Below are positions 18,785-29,489 of a DNA stretch of 64,000 nt, one piece after another. The first letter of the stretch is position 1; every line of letters begins with the position of its first letter. A model generated the notes under the pieces. It had not been told where the DNA came from. It ran no database searches and worked only from the letters and a program-made list of their open reading frames with translations. This stretch comes from Collimonas sp. OK607. GTDB taxonomy: Bacteria > Pseudomonadota > Gammaproteobacteria > Burkholderiales > Burkholderiaceae_D. The position numbers were made by a program, and so were the translations under genes. The stretch is from assembly GCF_900111995.1 (NCBI RefSeq), contig NZ_FOKF01000023.1, forward strand, positions 25,809-89,808, in the 5' to 3' direction.

Positions 18785-19883
18785 CTTGCGCTACCGTAAT
18801 CGCCTTCACCCAATCTCGACGATTGGTGGCGGTGATTACAATACTATTCTCCTTATCGATCGGCGCCCATTCAGGATTTTTCTGACGCATCAACGCGATC
18901 ACCGGCACCTGCACGGCATTCGCCAAATGCATTACCGCAGTTTCAACAGAGATAATCAGATCGCATTCACGCAACATTGCCGGCAACTGAAAAAAATTGT
19001 CCTGAGCGCTAAATAACTGCACTCTATCGAGAGTGTGGCCGTCGAAAAATGCTTTAGCCCGGGCCATTTCCTCAGGCACCACATTCACGACAAAGCGTGT
19101 ATCTTTCCAGCCAACCTGCGCGCGCATCGCAGCAACCAGTTCGACTACCCGTTCCAGCGGCCAGCAACGTTTGGGAGTCTTGGCATAGGGATTGATGAAA
19201 ACCAGCTTGGCCGGATTGGCAGATTGCCGTCTATCCCGCTCAAAATCCCAGCTCTTCAGCTGTTCCTGTGCGTACCGGCTCCATTGTTCGGGAATCCGTA
19301 CGAAAGGCTGCCTTGAAGACGGTGTGCTCTGCATTCCGAACAAACGATTGAACCAGGCCGCATAGACCGCGCTGATATGCACTCCCCGCTCGGCCACACC
19401 GTCCGGATCAAACCCGGCATCCAGCTGACGATATGCAAGACGCTTATGCAGGGCAAAAATTCCGGCAGGTTTCTTCATCCCCACAACAAAGCCACGCGGA
19501 CTGATTTGGCGCGCCAGCTTCGCATACATCGGCGGCCTCAGCGTCGCCAATGATACTACCAAGGGATAGTCCTGTTGCTGTGCCTCGGCGATCGACTGTT
19601 CAAACAAGGCCGGACTGTAAGTCTGCTGATAAATCCTGGCAACGAACGGGCACTCAGCCAGCCAGTCGTATAGGGCATATTTCTTCAGATACGGCCATGC
19701 CTCGGTTTTATTGGTGCGTCGCACCTCATCTACCCAGACGTGGATTTTGATATGGGGAAAGGCCTGTGCAAAAGCCTGGAAGCAGTTTTGCAGATAAGTG
19801 AAATCGCCAAGGGCAAGATGGGCGATGAACAGGATCTTATCTGTTTTTTTTAAAATTTCGACTGGAACCAGTTGTGCTGTCAT
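18759..19883 (-). CDS. GT9 glycosyltransferase-like protein
   Basis: A 374-residue protein of the glycosyltransferase family 9/heptosyltransferase class. It shows KILFIAHLALGDFTYLQNCFQ-like N-terminal topology and the C-terminal VETAVMHLANAVQVPVIALM segment. It is less typical than its convergent neighbour. The downstream end overlaps that gene by 26 bases on the opposite strand. With msbA upstream on the same strand (gap 94 bases), it probably belongs to a lipopolysaccharide section. Confidence 0.82.
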   Translation of the reverse strand: MTAQLVPVEILKKTDKILFIAHLALGDFTYLQNCFQAFAQAFPHIKIHVWVDEVRRTNKTEAWPYLKKYALYDWLAECPFVARIYQQTYSPALFEQSIAEAQQQDYPLVVSLATLRPPMYAKLARQISPRGFVVGMKKPAGIFALHKRLAYRQLDAGFDPDGVAERGVHISAVYAAWFNRLFGMQSTPSSRQPFVRIPEQWSRYAQEQLKSWDFERDRRQSANPAKLVFINPYAKTPKRCWPLERVVELVAAMRAQVGWKDTRFVVNVVPEEMARAKAFFDGHTLDRVQLFSAQDNFFQLPAMLRECDLIISVETAVMHLANAVQVPVIALMRQKNPEWAPIDKENSIVITATNRRDWVKAITVAQVMTVLNRK

Positions 19884-19977
19884 GAGATTTTCTTTTTGAT
19901 TTTCTTGCGGACGATATTTTCAGATGAGGCAGGTCGGAGATCTCAGGTACGCGCTCTGAGATCCCATTACTACACCT

Positions 19978-21735
19978 CTACATCTCAACATTCACCGCGT
20001 CCTTGGAAAACTGAAGGTGATATAGATTTGCGTATGCACCGTGCTTGCTCAGCAATTCATCATGGGTGCCCACTTCAACAATGCTGCCCTTCGAGAGCAC
20101 GACGATCCGGCTGGCGCGCTCGATAGTCGATAACCGGTGCGCGATCACGAAAGTGGTGCGGCCCTGCATCAGCTGGTCGAGCGCAGACTGCACAGCCCGT
20201 TCCGACTCGGTATCAAGCGCCGATGTTGCCTCGTCCAGAATCAGGATCGGTGCATCCTTGTAGATAGCGCGCGCCATCGCCAGCCGTTGGCGCTGGCCGC
20301 CGGATAAGCGTGAACCGTTGTCGCCGATTTGCGTTTCGTAACCCTCGGGCAAAGCGGCGATCATTTCGGTCAGATGCGCTGCCTTGGCTGCAGCTTCAAT
20401 CCGCGGGCGGTCAGGTGCGCTGTCGCCATAGGCGATATTTGCCGCGATCGTATCGTTGAACAGTACGACACTCTGGCTGACCATGGCTATCTGTGCCCTC
20501 AGGCTGTTTAAAGATATGTCCTCGATAGGCACGTCATCCAGAAGAATGCGCCCTTCAGTCGCCGAATAAAATCCGGGAATCAAATTCACCAGTGTCGACT
20601 TCCCACCGCCCGACATCCCCACAAAGGCGACGGTTTCACCAGGCATCACGGTCAGGTTAATGCCGGTTAACGCAGGTTTATCCTGACCCGGATATGAAAA
20701 GCCCACATTGGAAAATGCGACTTTCCCTTTGGTACGTTTGTCCAACTGTATGCCGCCGGTGCGCTCGACTGGGCTATCGATCAGTTTAAACACTGCCTCT
20801 GCTGCAGCCATACCCCGTTGCAGCGGGCCATTCACTTCAGCCAACTGTTTGAGAGGCACTTGCAAAGCGATCATCGCCGCCAAAAATGACACGAAATCGC
20901 CGGCGGTAAGCTGTCCATGACCGGCTTGCACCAACCCCATCGTAATCATCGCCGACATCGCGCAAGCCATCATGATCTGCGTGACCGGCACGGTGGCGGC
21001 AAAGGTGCTGGTCATGCGCATGCTGTAGTGACGGATATGTTCGGCTGATTCTGCGAATCGCTTCCTCTCATAAGTCTCGCCGCCAAACACTTTGACGACC
21101 TGCTGTGCACGCGTGGTTTCTTCTATTACCTGGGTCAATTGGGCATTGACGTCGAGAGAGTCCTTGTTCAGCTTTTTCAAGCGCTTGGCGGTAGTGCGCA
21201 CCACCAGGATCATCAGAGGCATCAGCACCAAAGCCACAATCGTCAATTTCCAGCTGATAAACAGCATGTAGCCCAGCAAACCCGCAACCGTCAGCACACA
21301 ACGCACAATCGATGTAAACAGCTTGCTGATCATTTCTATGATTTGCTGCACTTCAAACATGATCGAATTGATTACGCGCCCGACCGTATGGGTGGCATGG
21401 AAATCAATCGACACGCCCAAGATGCGATTGAACATTTGCTGCCGCAATGTCGTCAACACACGGGTAGACACCCAGTTAGTCATGTAGGTTGTCAAAAAAG
21501 TCGAGGCGCCACGGGCGACAAATGCACCAATCACGGCTACCGGCACCAGCCATAGCGGAAACGTAGGTTTTGCCACAAAGCCGTTATCCAGCAGAATCTT
21601 GAAAATGTAAGCTACCAGCGGTTCCGTCGCTGCAGTCACAACCATGCCAAGAAGACCCAGGATCAATCGCTTTTTGTATGGCCGATGCAATACCGCAAGG
21701 CGCTTGAAAATTGTTGTATAGGAAAATGCGCTCAT
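19978..21735 (-). CDS. msbA: Lipid A flippase, ABC exporter
   Basis: A 585-residue fused ABC exporter half-transporter with six membrane helices in residues 1-310 and an ATPase domain after. Walker A is GMSGGGKSTL, the signature LSGGQRQRLAMARAI and Walker B ILILDEATSALD. Proteins of this pattern move lipid A-core across the inner membrane as homodimers; the neighbouring LPS glycosyltransferases support that role. The protein could be another lipid exporter, but MsbA is the best fit. Confidence 0.93.
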   Translation of the reverse strand: MSAFSYTTIFKRLAVLHRPYKKRLILGLLGMVVTAATEPLVAYIFKILLDNGFVAKPTFPLWLVPVAVIGAFVARGASTFLTTYMTNWVSTRVLTTLRQQMFNRILGVSIDFHATHTVGRVINSIMFEVQQIIEMISKLFTSIVRCVLTVAGLLGYMLFISWKLTIVALVLMPLMILVVRTTAKRLKKLNKDSLDVNAQLTQVIEETTRAQQVVKVFGGETYERKRFAESAEHIRHYSMRMTSTFAATVPVTQIMMACAMSAMITMGLVQAGHGQLTAGDFVSFLAAMIALQVPLKQLAEVNGPLQRGMAAAEAVFKLIDSPVERTGGIQLDKRTKGKVAFSNVGFSYPGQDKPALTGINLTVMPGETVAFVGMSGGGKSTLVNLIPGFYSATEGRILLDDVPIEDISLNSLRAQIAMVSQSVVLFNDTIAANIAYGDSAPDRPRIEAAAKAAHLTEMIAALPEGYETQIGDNGSRLSGGQRQRLAMARAIYKDAPILILDEATSALDTESERAVQSALDQLMQGRTTFVIAHRLSTIERASRIVVLSKGSIVEVGTHDELLSKHGAYANLYHLQFSKDAVNVEM

Positions 21736-21871
21736 AAGTCAGTCTGCTTTAAATTCTTTTTTTACACTTTACTATCAAGGAAAATTTCTTCTCCGAAAGT
21801 AGAGCTAAGTGATATGGGACGTCAGAGCCAATCGGCAAATCAAGGGACAGCACAGCGCAGCAAGTTGCACC

Positions 21872-24800
21872 TTAGTACTCCACGGCGACAGCTTCCTTCC
21901 CTATTTTTTCCACCAGGGCCTGCTGCAAGCCATCACTGGGGGATACTCGCCATTCGTCGCCGAGCAATATTTCGCAAGCCACCCCATCGCCGGTGTAGCG
22001 TAGCGTCATCGGCAAGCCGCTGCCGGAGCGGTGCGACGACAACATTTCCCTAAGCTGTACTGCATCAATTTTTTGTGACGGCGACGACAGCGACAACACA
22101 ATTTGGCGCCCGTAATGAATCCGCGCAGTCGCGATATCCATCACCTTTTCTGCCGAGACCCGCAAACCGCCATTAAAGCGATCTTCCGAGACCTTACCCT
22201 GCACCACCAAAAATTCGTCTTCTTTGAAGAACACCTTGTTCGGCTCGAACTGTTCGTTGTAAACCGTGACATCAACTGTCGCACTACCATCGTCCAACGT
22301 GACAATCATCATCTTCCCGCGCTGGGTCATTTGCGTCCGCAAGCCTGAGATGATACCGGCCAGGGTACGCGGTTCGCGCGAAGGTTCCAGGCTACCCAGC
22401 GGCGTGCGCGCAAAACGACGCGCCTCCGCAACGTAGGCATGGAACAAATGTCCTGACAGATAGAAACCGAGCGCGATCTTCTCTTCGGTCAATTTCTGCT
22501 TGTCAGTCCACGGCGCCGCCTGCACGTATTCGATCGGCGCTTCAAGATCGCTGTCGTCGCCGCCAAACAGGCTGACCTGGTTTGCGGATGCCAGTTTCTG
22601 ATCTGCAGCTTCCATCGCACGCGGCACCGAAGCCAGCAGAATCCCGCGGTCCACCTTGAAACAATCGAATGCACCGGCGCGTATCAGTGATTCGATGGTG
22701 CGGCGATTGATCTGGCGCTTATCCACGCGCAGGCAAAAATCGAACAAATCGACGAAAGGTTTTTCCTTGCGCGCGGCGATGATGGCTTCAATCGCGTTTT
22801 GCCCCGATCCTTTTACCGCACCCAGGCCGTAACGGATGAAAGTGGCTTTTTTACCCGGCTCGCCTTCAGGGGTAAAACGATAATCCGACAGATTGATGTC
22901 CGGCGGCAGCAAGGTCAGCTTGCACACGACCAGCGAATCCTCCACCAGGATCTTGACCTTCTCCGTGTCATCCATCGCCAGCGACAAGTTGGCGGCCATG
23001 AACGCGGCGGGGTGATGTGCTTTCAGGTAAGCCGTGTGGTACGACAGTAGCGCATAGGCGGCAGCGTGCGACTTGTTAAAACCGTAGCCCGCAAACTTTT
23101 CCATCAAGTCGAAAATCTCGTCAGCCTTGGCTTCGCTCAAGCCATCCTTGGCTGCTCCGTCGCGGAAAATCTGGCGGTGCTCTGCCATTTCTTCCGCTTT
23201 CTTTTTACCCATCGCCCGCCGCAGCAAATCCGCGCCGCCGAGCGAGTAGCCGCCGACCACCTGCGCCATCTGCATCACCTGCTCCTGATACACCATGATG
23301 CCGTAAGTTTCAGACAAGATGCCTTCAGTGCGTGGGTCCGGATAGTCGAAGCGTTCACCGTGCTTACGTTTGCAGAAATCCGGAATCAGATCCATCGGAC
23401 CCGGACGATACAACGCCACCAGCGCGATAATGTCCTCAAAGCGGTCGGGACGCGCATCTTTCAGCATGCCTTGCATGCCGCGGCTTTCCAGCTGGAACAC
23501 GGCCACCGTTCTGGCTGCGGTCAGCAATTCATAGGATGCCCGGTCGTTGAGCGGCAGCTTTTCCAGGCTGAAATCGGCCATGGCCGGATCGAGCTGCTTG
23601 ATGTAGCGCACTGCGCGATCAAGAATCGTCAGCGTGGTCAACCCCAAAAAGTCGAACTTGACCAGGCCGACTGCTTCGACGTCATCCTTGTCGTACTGCG
23701 AAACAACGCCGGCATCGCCGCCCTGCGTATACAGCGGGCAGAAATCGGTCAGTTTTCCAGGAGCGATCAGCACGCCACCGGCATGCATACCGATATTGCG
23801 CGCGATGCCTTCGACTTGCTGCGCCAGGTTGAGCAGCTGCTTGACCTCTTCCTCATTCTCCAGGCGCTCGGCCAGCATCGGCTCTTCCTGGATGGCATCG
23901 GCAATCGTCACATGTTTGCCCGGCTTGAACGGGATCAGCTTGGAGATGCCGTCGCAAAAATTGTAGCCGAAATCGAGCACCCGGCCGACGTCACGGATGG
24001 CGCCCTTGGCTGCCATCGTACCGAAGGTGGCAATCTGCGACACCGCATCCTTACCATACAGATCCTTGACGTGCTGGATGACGCGATCACGGCCTTCCTG
24101 GCAAAAGTCGATATCGAAGTCTGGCATCGATACCCGTTCAGGATTCAGGAAACGTTCGAACAGCAAATTGTATTTGAGCGGATCGAGGTCGGTAATCTGC
24201 AGCGAATACGCCACCAGCGAACCTGCCCCCGAACCCCGCCCCGGTCCGACCGGTACGCCGTTCTGTTTGGCCCAACGGATAAATTCGGCAACGATCAGGA
24301 AGTAACCGGGGAAACCCATCTTGATGATGGTGTCGGTTTCAAATTTCAACCTATCCTGATAACGCTGACGCTGTTGTTCGCGCTTGGTTTCATCAGGAAA
24401 CAGGTGCACCAGGCGCAGCTCCAGTCCTTCCTGCGATTGCTGTATCAGGAATTCGCCGATCGTCATGCCGTCCGGCGTCGGAAAATCCGGCAATTGAGGC
24501 TTGCCCAGTTGCAGTATCAGGTTACAACGCTTGGCAATTTCGATCGAATTCTGCAAAGCAGCCGGCATATCGGCGAACAGCTCGGCCATTTCCGCTTGTG
24601 TCTTGAACGATTGCTGGTCATTGAAGCGACGCACGCGGCGCGCATTGGCCAGCATTTCCCCTTCAGCGATACAGGTCCGCGCTTCATGCGCGATGAATTC
24701 CTCTTTATCCAGAAACTGGATAGGATGGGTGGCCACTACCGGCACGTTGAATTTCGCCGCCAGCGCCACTGCCTGACGCACATGCGCTTCCATATTGGGC

Positions 24801-25339
24801 TGATCGGCGCGCTGGATTTCGACGTAGAAATTGTCGGGGAAAATAGTCGCCCAGCGTTCAATGCAACGCTCCGCCAGCCCCACGTTACCATTATCGATTG
24901 CAATGCCGATGTCGCCGAAGTGCGCACCAGACAATGCAATCAGGCCGTTGCCGCCGCCCTGATTCTTCAGGTCGGCCAGCCATTCAGCGCGAATTTCAGC
25001 GCGGCCGCGGTGCAGGTTTTCCAGCCAGGCACGGGACAGCAGTTCACACAATTGCAAATAGCCGCCGCGGTTCTTGACTAGCAATAGCAAGCGCGATGGC
25101 TTATCGCGATCGTCGTCATTGGTGATCCAGACGTCGCAGCCGATAATCGGCTTGATGCCTTTACCGCGTGCAGCCTTGTAGAATTTGACCATGCCAAACA
25201 AATTGGCGAGGTCGGAAATACCAAGCGCTGCCTGGTTATCTTTGGCTGCGGCTTTCACTACGTCGTCGATGCGTACCAAGCCGTCAACGATGGAGTACTC
25301 AGAGTGGAGGCGGAGATGAATAAATTGCGGTGTCGTCAT
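21872..25339 (-). CDS. dnaE: DNA polymerase III alpha subunit
   Basis: The 1,155-residue replicative polymerase. The PHP domain opens the protein (FIHLRLHSEYSIVDG), the catalytic carboxylates are in PDFDIDF near residue 400, followed by GRVLDFGYNFCDGISKLIP, the beta-clamp-binding and helix-hairpin-helix regions, and an OB fold near residue 1000. Length is normal for DnaE1. It is divergent from trhO; the 106-base gap holds a trhO promoter. Confidence 0.98.
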   Translation of the reverse strand: MTTPQFIHLRLHSEYSIVDGLVRIDDVVKAAAKDNQAALGISDLANLFGMVKFYKAARGKGIKPIIGCDVWITNDDDRDKPSRLLLLVKNRGGYLQLCELLSRAWLENLHRGRAEIRAEWLADLKNQGGGNGLIALSGAHFGDIGIAIDNGNVGLAERCIERWATIFPDNFYVEIQRADQPNMEAHVRQAVALAAKFNVPVVATHPIQFLDKEEFIAHEARTCIAEGEMLANARRVRRFNDQQSFKTQAEMAELFADMPAALQNSIEIAKRCNLILQLGKPQLPDFPTPDGMTIGEFLIQQSQEGLELRLVHLFPDETKREQQRQRYQDRLKFETDTIIKMGFPGYFLIVAEFIRWAKQNGVPVGPGRGSGAGSLVAYSLQITDLDPLKYNLLFERFLNPERVSMPDFDIDFCQEGRDRVIQHVKDLYGKDAVSQIATFGTMAAKGAIRDVGRVLDFGYNFCDGISKLIPFKPGKHVTIADAIQEEPMLAERLENEEEVKQLLNLAQQVEGIARNIGMHAGGVLIAPGKLTDFCPLYTQGGDAGVVSQYDKDDVEAVGLVKFDFLGLTTLTILDRAVRYIKQLDPAMADFSLEKLPLNDRASYELLTAARTVAVFQLESRGMQGMLKDARPDRFEDIIALVALYRPGPMDLIPDFCKRKHGERFDYPDPRTEGILSETYGIMVYQEQVMQMAQVVGGYSLGGADLLRRAMGKKKAEEMAEHRQIFRDGAAKDGLSEAKADEIFDLMEKFAGYGFNKSHAAAYALLSYHTAYLKAHHPAAFMAANLSLAMDDTEKVKILVEDSLVVCKLTLLPPDINLSDYRFTPEGEPGKKATFIRYGLGAVKGSGQNAIEAIIAARKEKPFVDLFDFCLRVDKRQINRRTIESLIRAGAFDCFKVDRGILLASVPRAMEAADQKLASANQVSLFGGDDSDLEAPIEYVQAAPWTDKQKLTEEKIALGFYLSGHLFHAYVAEARRFARTPLGSLEPSREPRTLAGIISGLRTQMTQRGKMMIVTLDDGSATVDVTVYNEQFEPNKVFFKEDEFLVVQGKVSEDRFNGGLRVSAEKVMDIATARIHYGRQIVLSLSSPSQKIDAVQLREMLSSHRSGSGLPMTLRYTGDGVACEILLGDEWRVSPSDGLQQALVEKIGKEAVAVEY

Positions 25340-25381
25340 GGACGGTATTTTACCCCGAGGCCTAGCTGACTATCGGCAAAA

Positions 25382-25411
25382 TTGGGCAATCCTGCTGTCG
25401 GCGTTTATAAT
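25382..25411 (+). promoter_or_regulatory. Candidate promoter of trhO
   Basis: TTGGGC at 25382-25387 and TATAAT at 25406-25411, spacer 18, 34 bases before the trhO ATG. Good sigma-70 consensus match (4/6 at -35 and 6/6 at -10). Confidence 0.6.
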
Positions 25412-25445
25412 ACTGATAAATCAACGACTTACCGAGAAATAAGCC

Positions 25446-26303
25446 ATGCAGTCCAGTCATCCTTACGTCAATATCGCCGCCTATAAATTCATCACTTTCA
25501 TAGACACAGAGCAGAAACGCCCCGAATTTGTTGCAATTTGCAAGCAATTGCAGCTAAAAGGCACGATCTTACTCACCCCGGAAGGAATTAACCTGTTTCT
25601 GGCCGGCATGCGTGAGCAAATCGATCAGTTTTTGGCATGGTTACGCGCTGACGAACGTTTTTCAGACCTGGAAGTGAAAGAAAGTTACTCCGAAAAACAG
25701 CCTTTCACTCGCATGCTGGTCAAGCTGAAAGCTGAAATCATTACGATGAAGCACCCTTTGATCAAGCCGGAACTGGGCCGCGCTCCAGCGGTACAAGCCC
25801 AGACGCTGAAGCGCTGGCTCGACCAGGGTCATGACGATAACGGCCGGCCGGTGGTCATGCTCGACACGCGCAATGCGTTTGAAGTCGATGTCGGCACCTT
25901 TGAAAACACCATTGATTACCGCATCGAAAAATTCAGCGAATTTCCGGCCGTGATCGCCGAGCATAAGGATGAATTGGCGGACAAGACGGTGGTCACGTTC
26001 TGCACCGGCGGCATCCGCTGCGAAAAAGCCGCGATCCACATGCAAAATATCGGCTACGACAGCGTCTATCAGCTGGAAGGCGGAATTCTCAAATATTTCG
26101 AAGAATGCGGCGGCGCCCATTATGACGGCGATTGTTTTGTATTCGACTATCGCACCGCGCTCAATCCGCAACTGCAGGAAACCGCAACGGTGCAATGCTA
26201 CGCTTGCCGTGCGGTGGTGACGCCTCGTCAGCAACTGTCGCCGCAATTCGTGGCGGGCAAGTCTTGCCCGCATTGCCAGCCGGAAGCGGTCACCGCGCTG
26301 TAA
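25446..26303 (+). CDS. trhO: tRNA uridine(34) hydroxylase (rhodanese-like)
   Basis: A 285-residue protein of the YceA/TrhO family, which hydroxylates U34 of tRNA with oxygen to start mo5U/cmo5U formation. An N-terminal acylphosphatase-like domain (YVNIAAYKF..., about residues 7-95) is followed by a rhodanese domain whose catalytic cysteine is C186 in [15 protein letters not shown]-terminal cysteine-rich end (CYACR and CPHC) could bind zinc. GAGAAAT lies before the ATG. It is followed by an intrinsic terminator. Confidence 0.95.
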   Translation: MQSSHPYVNIAAYKFITFIDTEQKRPEFVAICKQLQLKGTILLTPEGINLFLAGMREQIDQFLAWLRADERFSDLEVKESYSEKQPFTRMLVKLKAEIITMKHPLIKPELGRAPAVQAQTLKRWLDQGHDDNGRPVVMLDTRNAFEVDVGTFENTIDYRIEKFSEFPAVIAEHKDELADKTVVTFCTGGIRCEKAAIHMQNIGYDSVYQLEGGILKYFEECGGAHYDGDCFVFDYRTALNPQLQETATVQCYACRAVVTPRQQLSPQFVAGKSCPHCQPEAVTAL

Positions 26304-26345
26304 ACGTAAGGACGACGTAACGGCAACATAACCGCGAAGACCAAC

Positions 26346-26385
26346 AAAAAGCCCGCTGGCATTACGCAGCGGGCTTTTTACTTTT
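26346..26385 (+). terminator. Intrinsic terminator after trhO
   Basis: AAAAAGCCCGCTG (26346-26358) pairs with CAGCGGGCTTTTT (26367-26379) around an 8-base loop, ending in a T run. It works in both directions; it lies 43 bases beyond the trhO stop. Confidence 0.93.
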
Positions 26386-26776
26386 TTCGGCAGATCATGA
26401 TATCAGGCGAACGAAAGGCGAAAATGTTGGTCAAGCCAAGCATGGCCAGATCCGAACTGAATCTGCGCCTTTACGTAATTGGACCACGATATATCCGAAA
26501 ATTTATTTTGCTATAGAAATACGTTATACGAATCCACCGCATTATTTGGCACCATAGACTTACGGAACGGCTTAAGACAGAAGCTAAATTCCGATATATC
26601 ATTCGATTCATCTGAATGAAATTTTCACAACATTTTTGCAACGCTTTTGCAACGTTTTTGTAACCTTCTTACTCGCCAAGCATCAATGAATCCGACGCTA
26701 GAAGCACCGCAAGTTCTCGATACGATACCCGCAAAGGCAGTTTTGCTACCGCCATATCATCACGAATCGACGAACA
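26386..26776. other. AT-rich gap before gluQ with short direct repeats
   Basis: No gene is supported. Around 26622-26665 the word TTTTGCAACG/TTTTTGCAACG recurs three times at close spacing (TTTTTGCAACG, CTTTTGCAACG, TTTTTGTAACC). A 32-codon frame (26686-26784) runs into the gluQ start; it lacks a ribosome-binding site and is not called a gene. Confidence 0.5.
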
Positions 26777-27670
26777 ATGTCTAATCAAGCAAGCTACATC
26801 GGCCGCTTCGCCCCCTCGCCCACCGGACCGTTGCATGCCGGCTCGCTGGTCGCGGCGATGGCCAGCTACCTGGATGCCAAGGCCAATCGCGGCCGCTGGT
26901 TGTTGCGGATGGAAGATGTCGATGAAGCCCGCACCGCAGCAGGTGCCGCGGAATCGATCTTGGCCGATCTGGACAAGCTAGGCATGCATTGGGATGGCGA
27001 AGTAGTGCTCCAAAGCCAGCGTACAGGATTGTATGAAGCGGCATTCGATCGGCTCGGGCGATTAGCCTATCCATGCGGTTGCACACGCCGTGAGATTGTC
27101 GACTCCCGCATCTGTGTGGCGGCCGACGGTGCGGCGGTCTATCCGGGCACCTGCCGCGACGGTTTACCGGTTGGCAAGCCGGCACGCGCTTACCGCCTGC
27201 GGGTACCAGATCCAGGGCATGTCGATGAATTGATTATTTTTGACGATCGCTGGCTTGGTCGCGTGCAGCAACACCTGGCGATAGAAGTGGGAGATTTCGT
27301 TCTGAAACGCGCAGATGGTTTTTGGGCGTACCAGCTAGCGGTGGTTGTCGACGATGCCGACCAAGGCATTACACATGTGGTGCGCGGCGCAGATTTGCTG
27401 GATTCGACCGCGCGCCAGATTTACCTGCAGCGCCAATTGAAACTGGCAACGCCGCAATACTTGCACGTACCGGTGATCACCAATGCCGACGGCGAAAAAC
27501 TATCCAAACAGAACGGTGCGCAAGCTATCGACATCAAGCAACCGCTGCTTGCGCTGAGCAAGGCTGCCTGGTTCCTGGGGCTGGATATCGGTCAGGTAGA
27601 CAGCATCGCCGCGTTCTGGCCGCTGGCGACGACAGCGTGGGCGAATCTCGAAATGACTCGCCAGAGCTGA
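26777..27670 (+). CDS. gluQ: Glutamyl-Q tRNA(Asp) synthetase
   Basis: A 297-residue truncated glutamyl-tRNA synthetase paralogue that attaches glutamate to queuosine in the anticodon of tRNA(Asp). The class I signature is visible as [16 protein letters not shown] (HIGH-like, PLHAG) and KLSKQNG (KMSKS-like). Four cysteine/histidine candidates for the zinc site are near residues 95-115 (CGCTRRE and Y/C-rich GTCRDG). It lacks the anticodon-binding domain, as normal for GluQ. The start follows the only ATG before the conserved N terminus. Confidence 0.95.
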   Translation: MSNQASYIGRFAPSPTGPLHAGSLVAAMASYLDAKANRGRWLLRMEDVDEARTAAGAAESILADLDKLGMHWDGEVVLQSQRTGLYEAAFDRLGRLAYPCGCTRREIVDSRICVAADGAAVYPGTCRDGLPVGKPARAYRLRVPDPGHVDELIIFDDRWLGRVQQHLAIEVGDFVLKRADGFWAYQLAVVVDDADQGITHVVRGADLLDSTARQIYLQRQLKLATPQYLHVPVITNADGEKLSKQNGAQAIDIKQPLLALSKAAWFLGLDIGQVDSIAAFWPLATTAWANLEMTRQS

Positions 27671-27690
27671 GTTGATCTGATCTGAAAAGC

Positions 27691-29226
27691 TTACTGGCGC
27701 TTCGGCAAGCCACCCAGCAAGGCTGCCAATTTCACTTTTGGCGGTTTAATCGCGCCACCTGTCGGCGCTACGTTGGATGCCGCCGCTTCAGGCTCGAGCG
27801 CCGGCTCGTAAGGCTTGAGGAACCAGGGATCGATTTTTTCCCTGCGCGAAGGCGAAGTCGGGGTCGAAGTATAGGCGCTGCGTGTGTGCTGCAAGCTGCG
27901 GCCAGACGGTGCACCGCGGCCTTCGCCACCACGATCACCGCCGCTGCGATCACTGCCACGATCGCTACGGCCCTCGGCGCCGCGCCCCGAACGCTCGCGC
28001 TCGCCGCTTGACGGCTTTGCCACAAATCCGGTCAGCTCGGCGCGGACGAACTTGTGCTTGATCATCTTTTCGATATCAACCAGCAAGCGCTCGTCCTTGT
28101 CGGCATACAAGGAAATAGCATCGCCTGACGCGCCGGCACGGCCGGTACGGCCAATCCGGTGCACATAATCTTCGGCGTTATAAGGCAAATCAAAATTGAT
28201 CACGCATGGCAGTTCGGCGATATCCAGACCGCGCGCGGCGACATCGGTCGCCACCAGCACTTCGATCTCGCCTTGCTTGAATGCTTCGAGCGCAGCCATC
28301 CGTTCATTCTGCGTTTTGTCGCCATGAATGGCCGAAGCCTTGACGCCTTCATTTTCCAGATGACGGGCCAGTTTCGATGCGCCGATTTTGGTATTTGAAA
28401 AAACGATTACCTGCTTGAGATTGCGCTCGCGAATTATGTACGACACCGCCTCTGCCTTGGCTTGCTCGTTGACGTGGTACATGGTTTGCGTCACGTTATC
28501 GGCAGTCGCGTTGCTGCGCGCCACTTCGATCGTCACGGGATTTCTGAGGAAAGTCGACGCCAGCTTTTTGATTTCGCCCGAGAACGTGGCAGAGAACATC
28601 AGATTCTGCCGCTCTTTCGGCAACAGGTTGATGATGCGCTGCAAATCAGGCAGGAAACCCATGTCCAGCATCCGGTCGGCTTCATCCATCACCAGGATTT
28701 GCGTTTGCGACAGGTTCAGCGTCTTTTGCTGGACATGGTCCAGCAAGCGTCCTGGCGTAGCAATCACGATTTCGATGCCTGAGCGCAAAGCGGCAGTTTG
28801 CGGCGCGATATCGACACCGCCAAACACCACGGTCGACCTCAACGGAGTATGGCGGCAATAGGCCTTGACGTTCTCAGCCACCTGATCGGCCAGTTCACGT
28901 GTAGGGGTCAGGATCAAGGCGCGTACCGGATGTCGCGCCGGCGAAGCACTGTTGTTGGCATGCGCCAGCAACAATTGAATGATAGGTAAGGAAAAACCGG
29001 CAGTCTTGCCGGTTCCTGTCTGTGCCGCGCCCATGACATCGCGCCCTTGCAATACCACCGGAATCGCTTCCGCCTGGATCGGGGTTGGATGGACATAGCC
29101 CTGATCGCTCAACGCGCGCAGGATATCCGGGGACAACCCGAAGTCCGCAAAACGGACGGCGGGCGTGGTTGGCACTGCTGGATCAGCTTGCTTCTCAGAC
29201 TGTATCTCGGACTGTATCTCGGACAT
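27691..29226 (-). CDS. rhlE: DEAD-box RNA helicase RhlE
   Basis: A 511-residue ATP-dependent RNA helicase. Motif I AQTGTGKT is at residues 68-75, with PTRELA, DEAD in ILVMDEADRMLDMG, SAT and HRIGRTGR following in order. The C terminus is a disordered Arg/Gly/Ser-rich region (GERERSGRGAEGRS...) typical of RhlE. The start at 29226 is taken because AAGG precedes it and upstream residues are unlike the family. The leader encodes a short direct repeat, SEIQSEIQS. It is 20 bases from gluQ, convergent. Confidence 0.95.
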   Translation of the reverse strand: MSEIQSEIQSEKQADPAVPTTPAVRFADFGLSPDILRALSDQGYVHPTPIQAEAIPVVLQGRDVMGAAQTGTGKTAGFSLPIIQLLLAHANNSASPARHPVRALILTPTRELADQVAENVKAYCRHTPLRSTVVFGGVDIAPQTAALRSGIEIVIATPGRLLDHVQQKTLNLSQTQILVMDEADRMLDMGFLPDLQRIINLLPKERQNLMFSATFSGEIKKLASTFLRNPVTIEVARSNATADNVTQTMYHVNEQAKAEAVSYIIRERNLKQVIVFSNTKIGASKLARHLENEGVKASAIHGDKTQNERMAALEAFKQGEIEVLVATDVAARGLDIAELPCVINFDLPYNAEDYVHRIGRTGRAGASGDAISLYADKDERLLVDIEKMIKHKFVRAELTGFVAKPSSGERERSGRGAEGRSDRGSDRSGGDRGGEGRGAPSGRSLQHTRSAYTSTPTSPSRREKIDPWFLKPYEPALEPEAAASNVAPTGGAIKPPKVKLAALLGGLPKRQ

Positions 29227-29489
29227 GGTAGTTGGCGGCCTTCGGTGCACTATGCACTCCAACAAAGGCACTATTTGCTCTCAATTGAATTCGTGAATTT
29301 CGTGTTGGCTCATTGACGACCAGTCCTTGCCAGGACAAACAACAGCGTCGCCATTCGAGCCAAATGATTGTGGGTGTGCCATAACAGGCACTACAAGTCG
29401 GATTATTACTTTGACATCATTGCCGACATGTTTTATACCACAGTCGCGCATTATACGCCTAGCTGGGAAATTGCTCAGGTTCAGATACT
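29227..29489. other. Upstream region of rhlE
   Basis: No gene is seen. The stretch contains the rhlE leader and presumably its promoter on the minus strand, then adjoins the nested palindromic element at 29490. No clear motif was identified. Confidence 0.45.

Noticed and set aside
23066..25081. A 671-codon plus-strand frame opposite dnaE
   Set aside because: Antisense shadow of a fully conserved dnaE; its composition reflects codon bias of the other strand.
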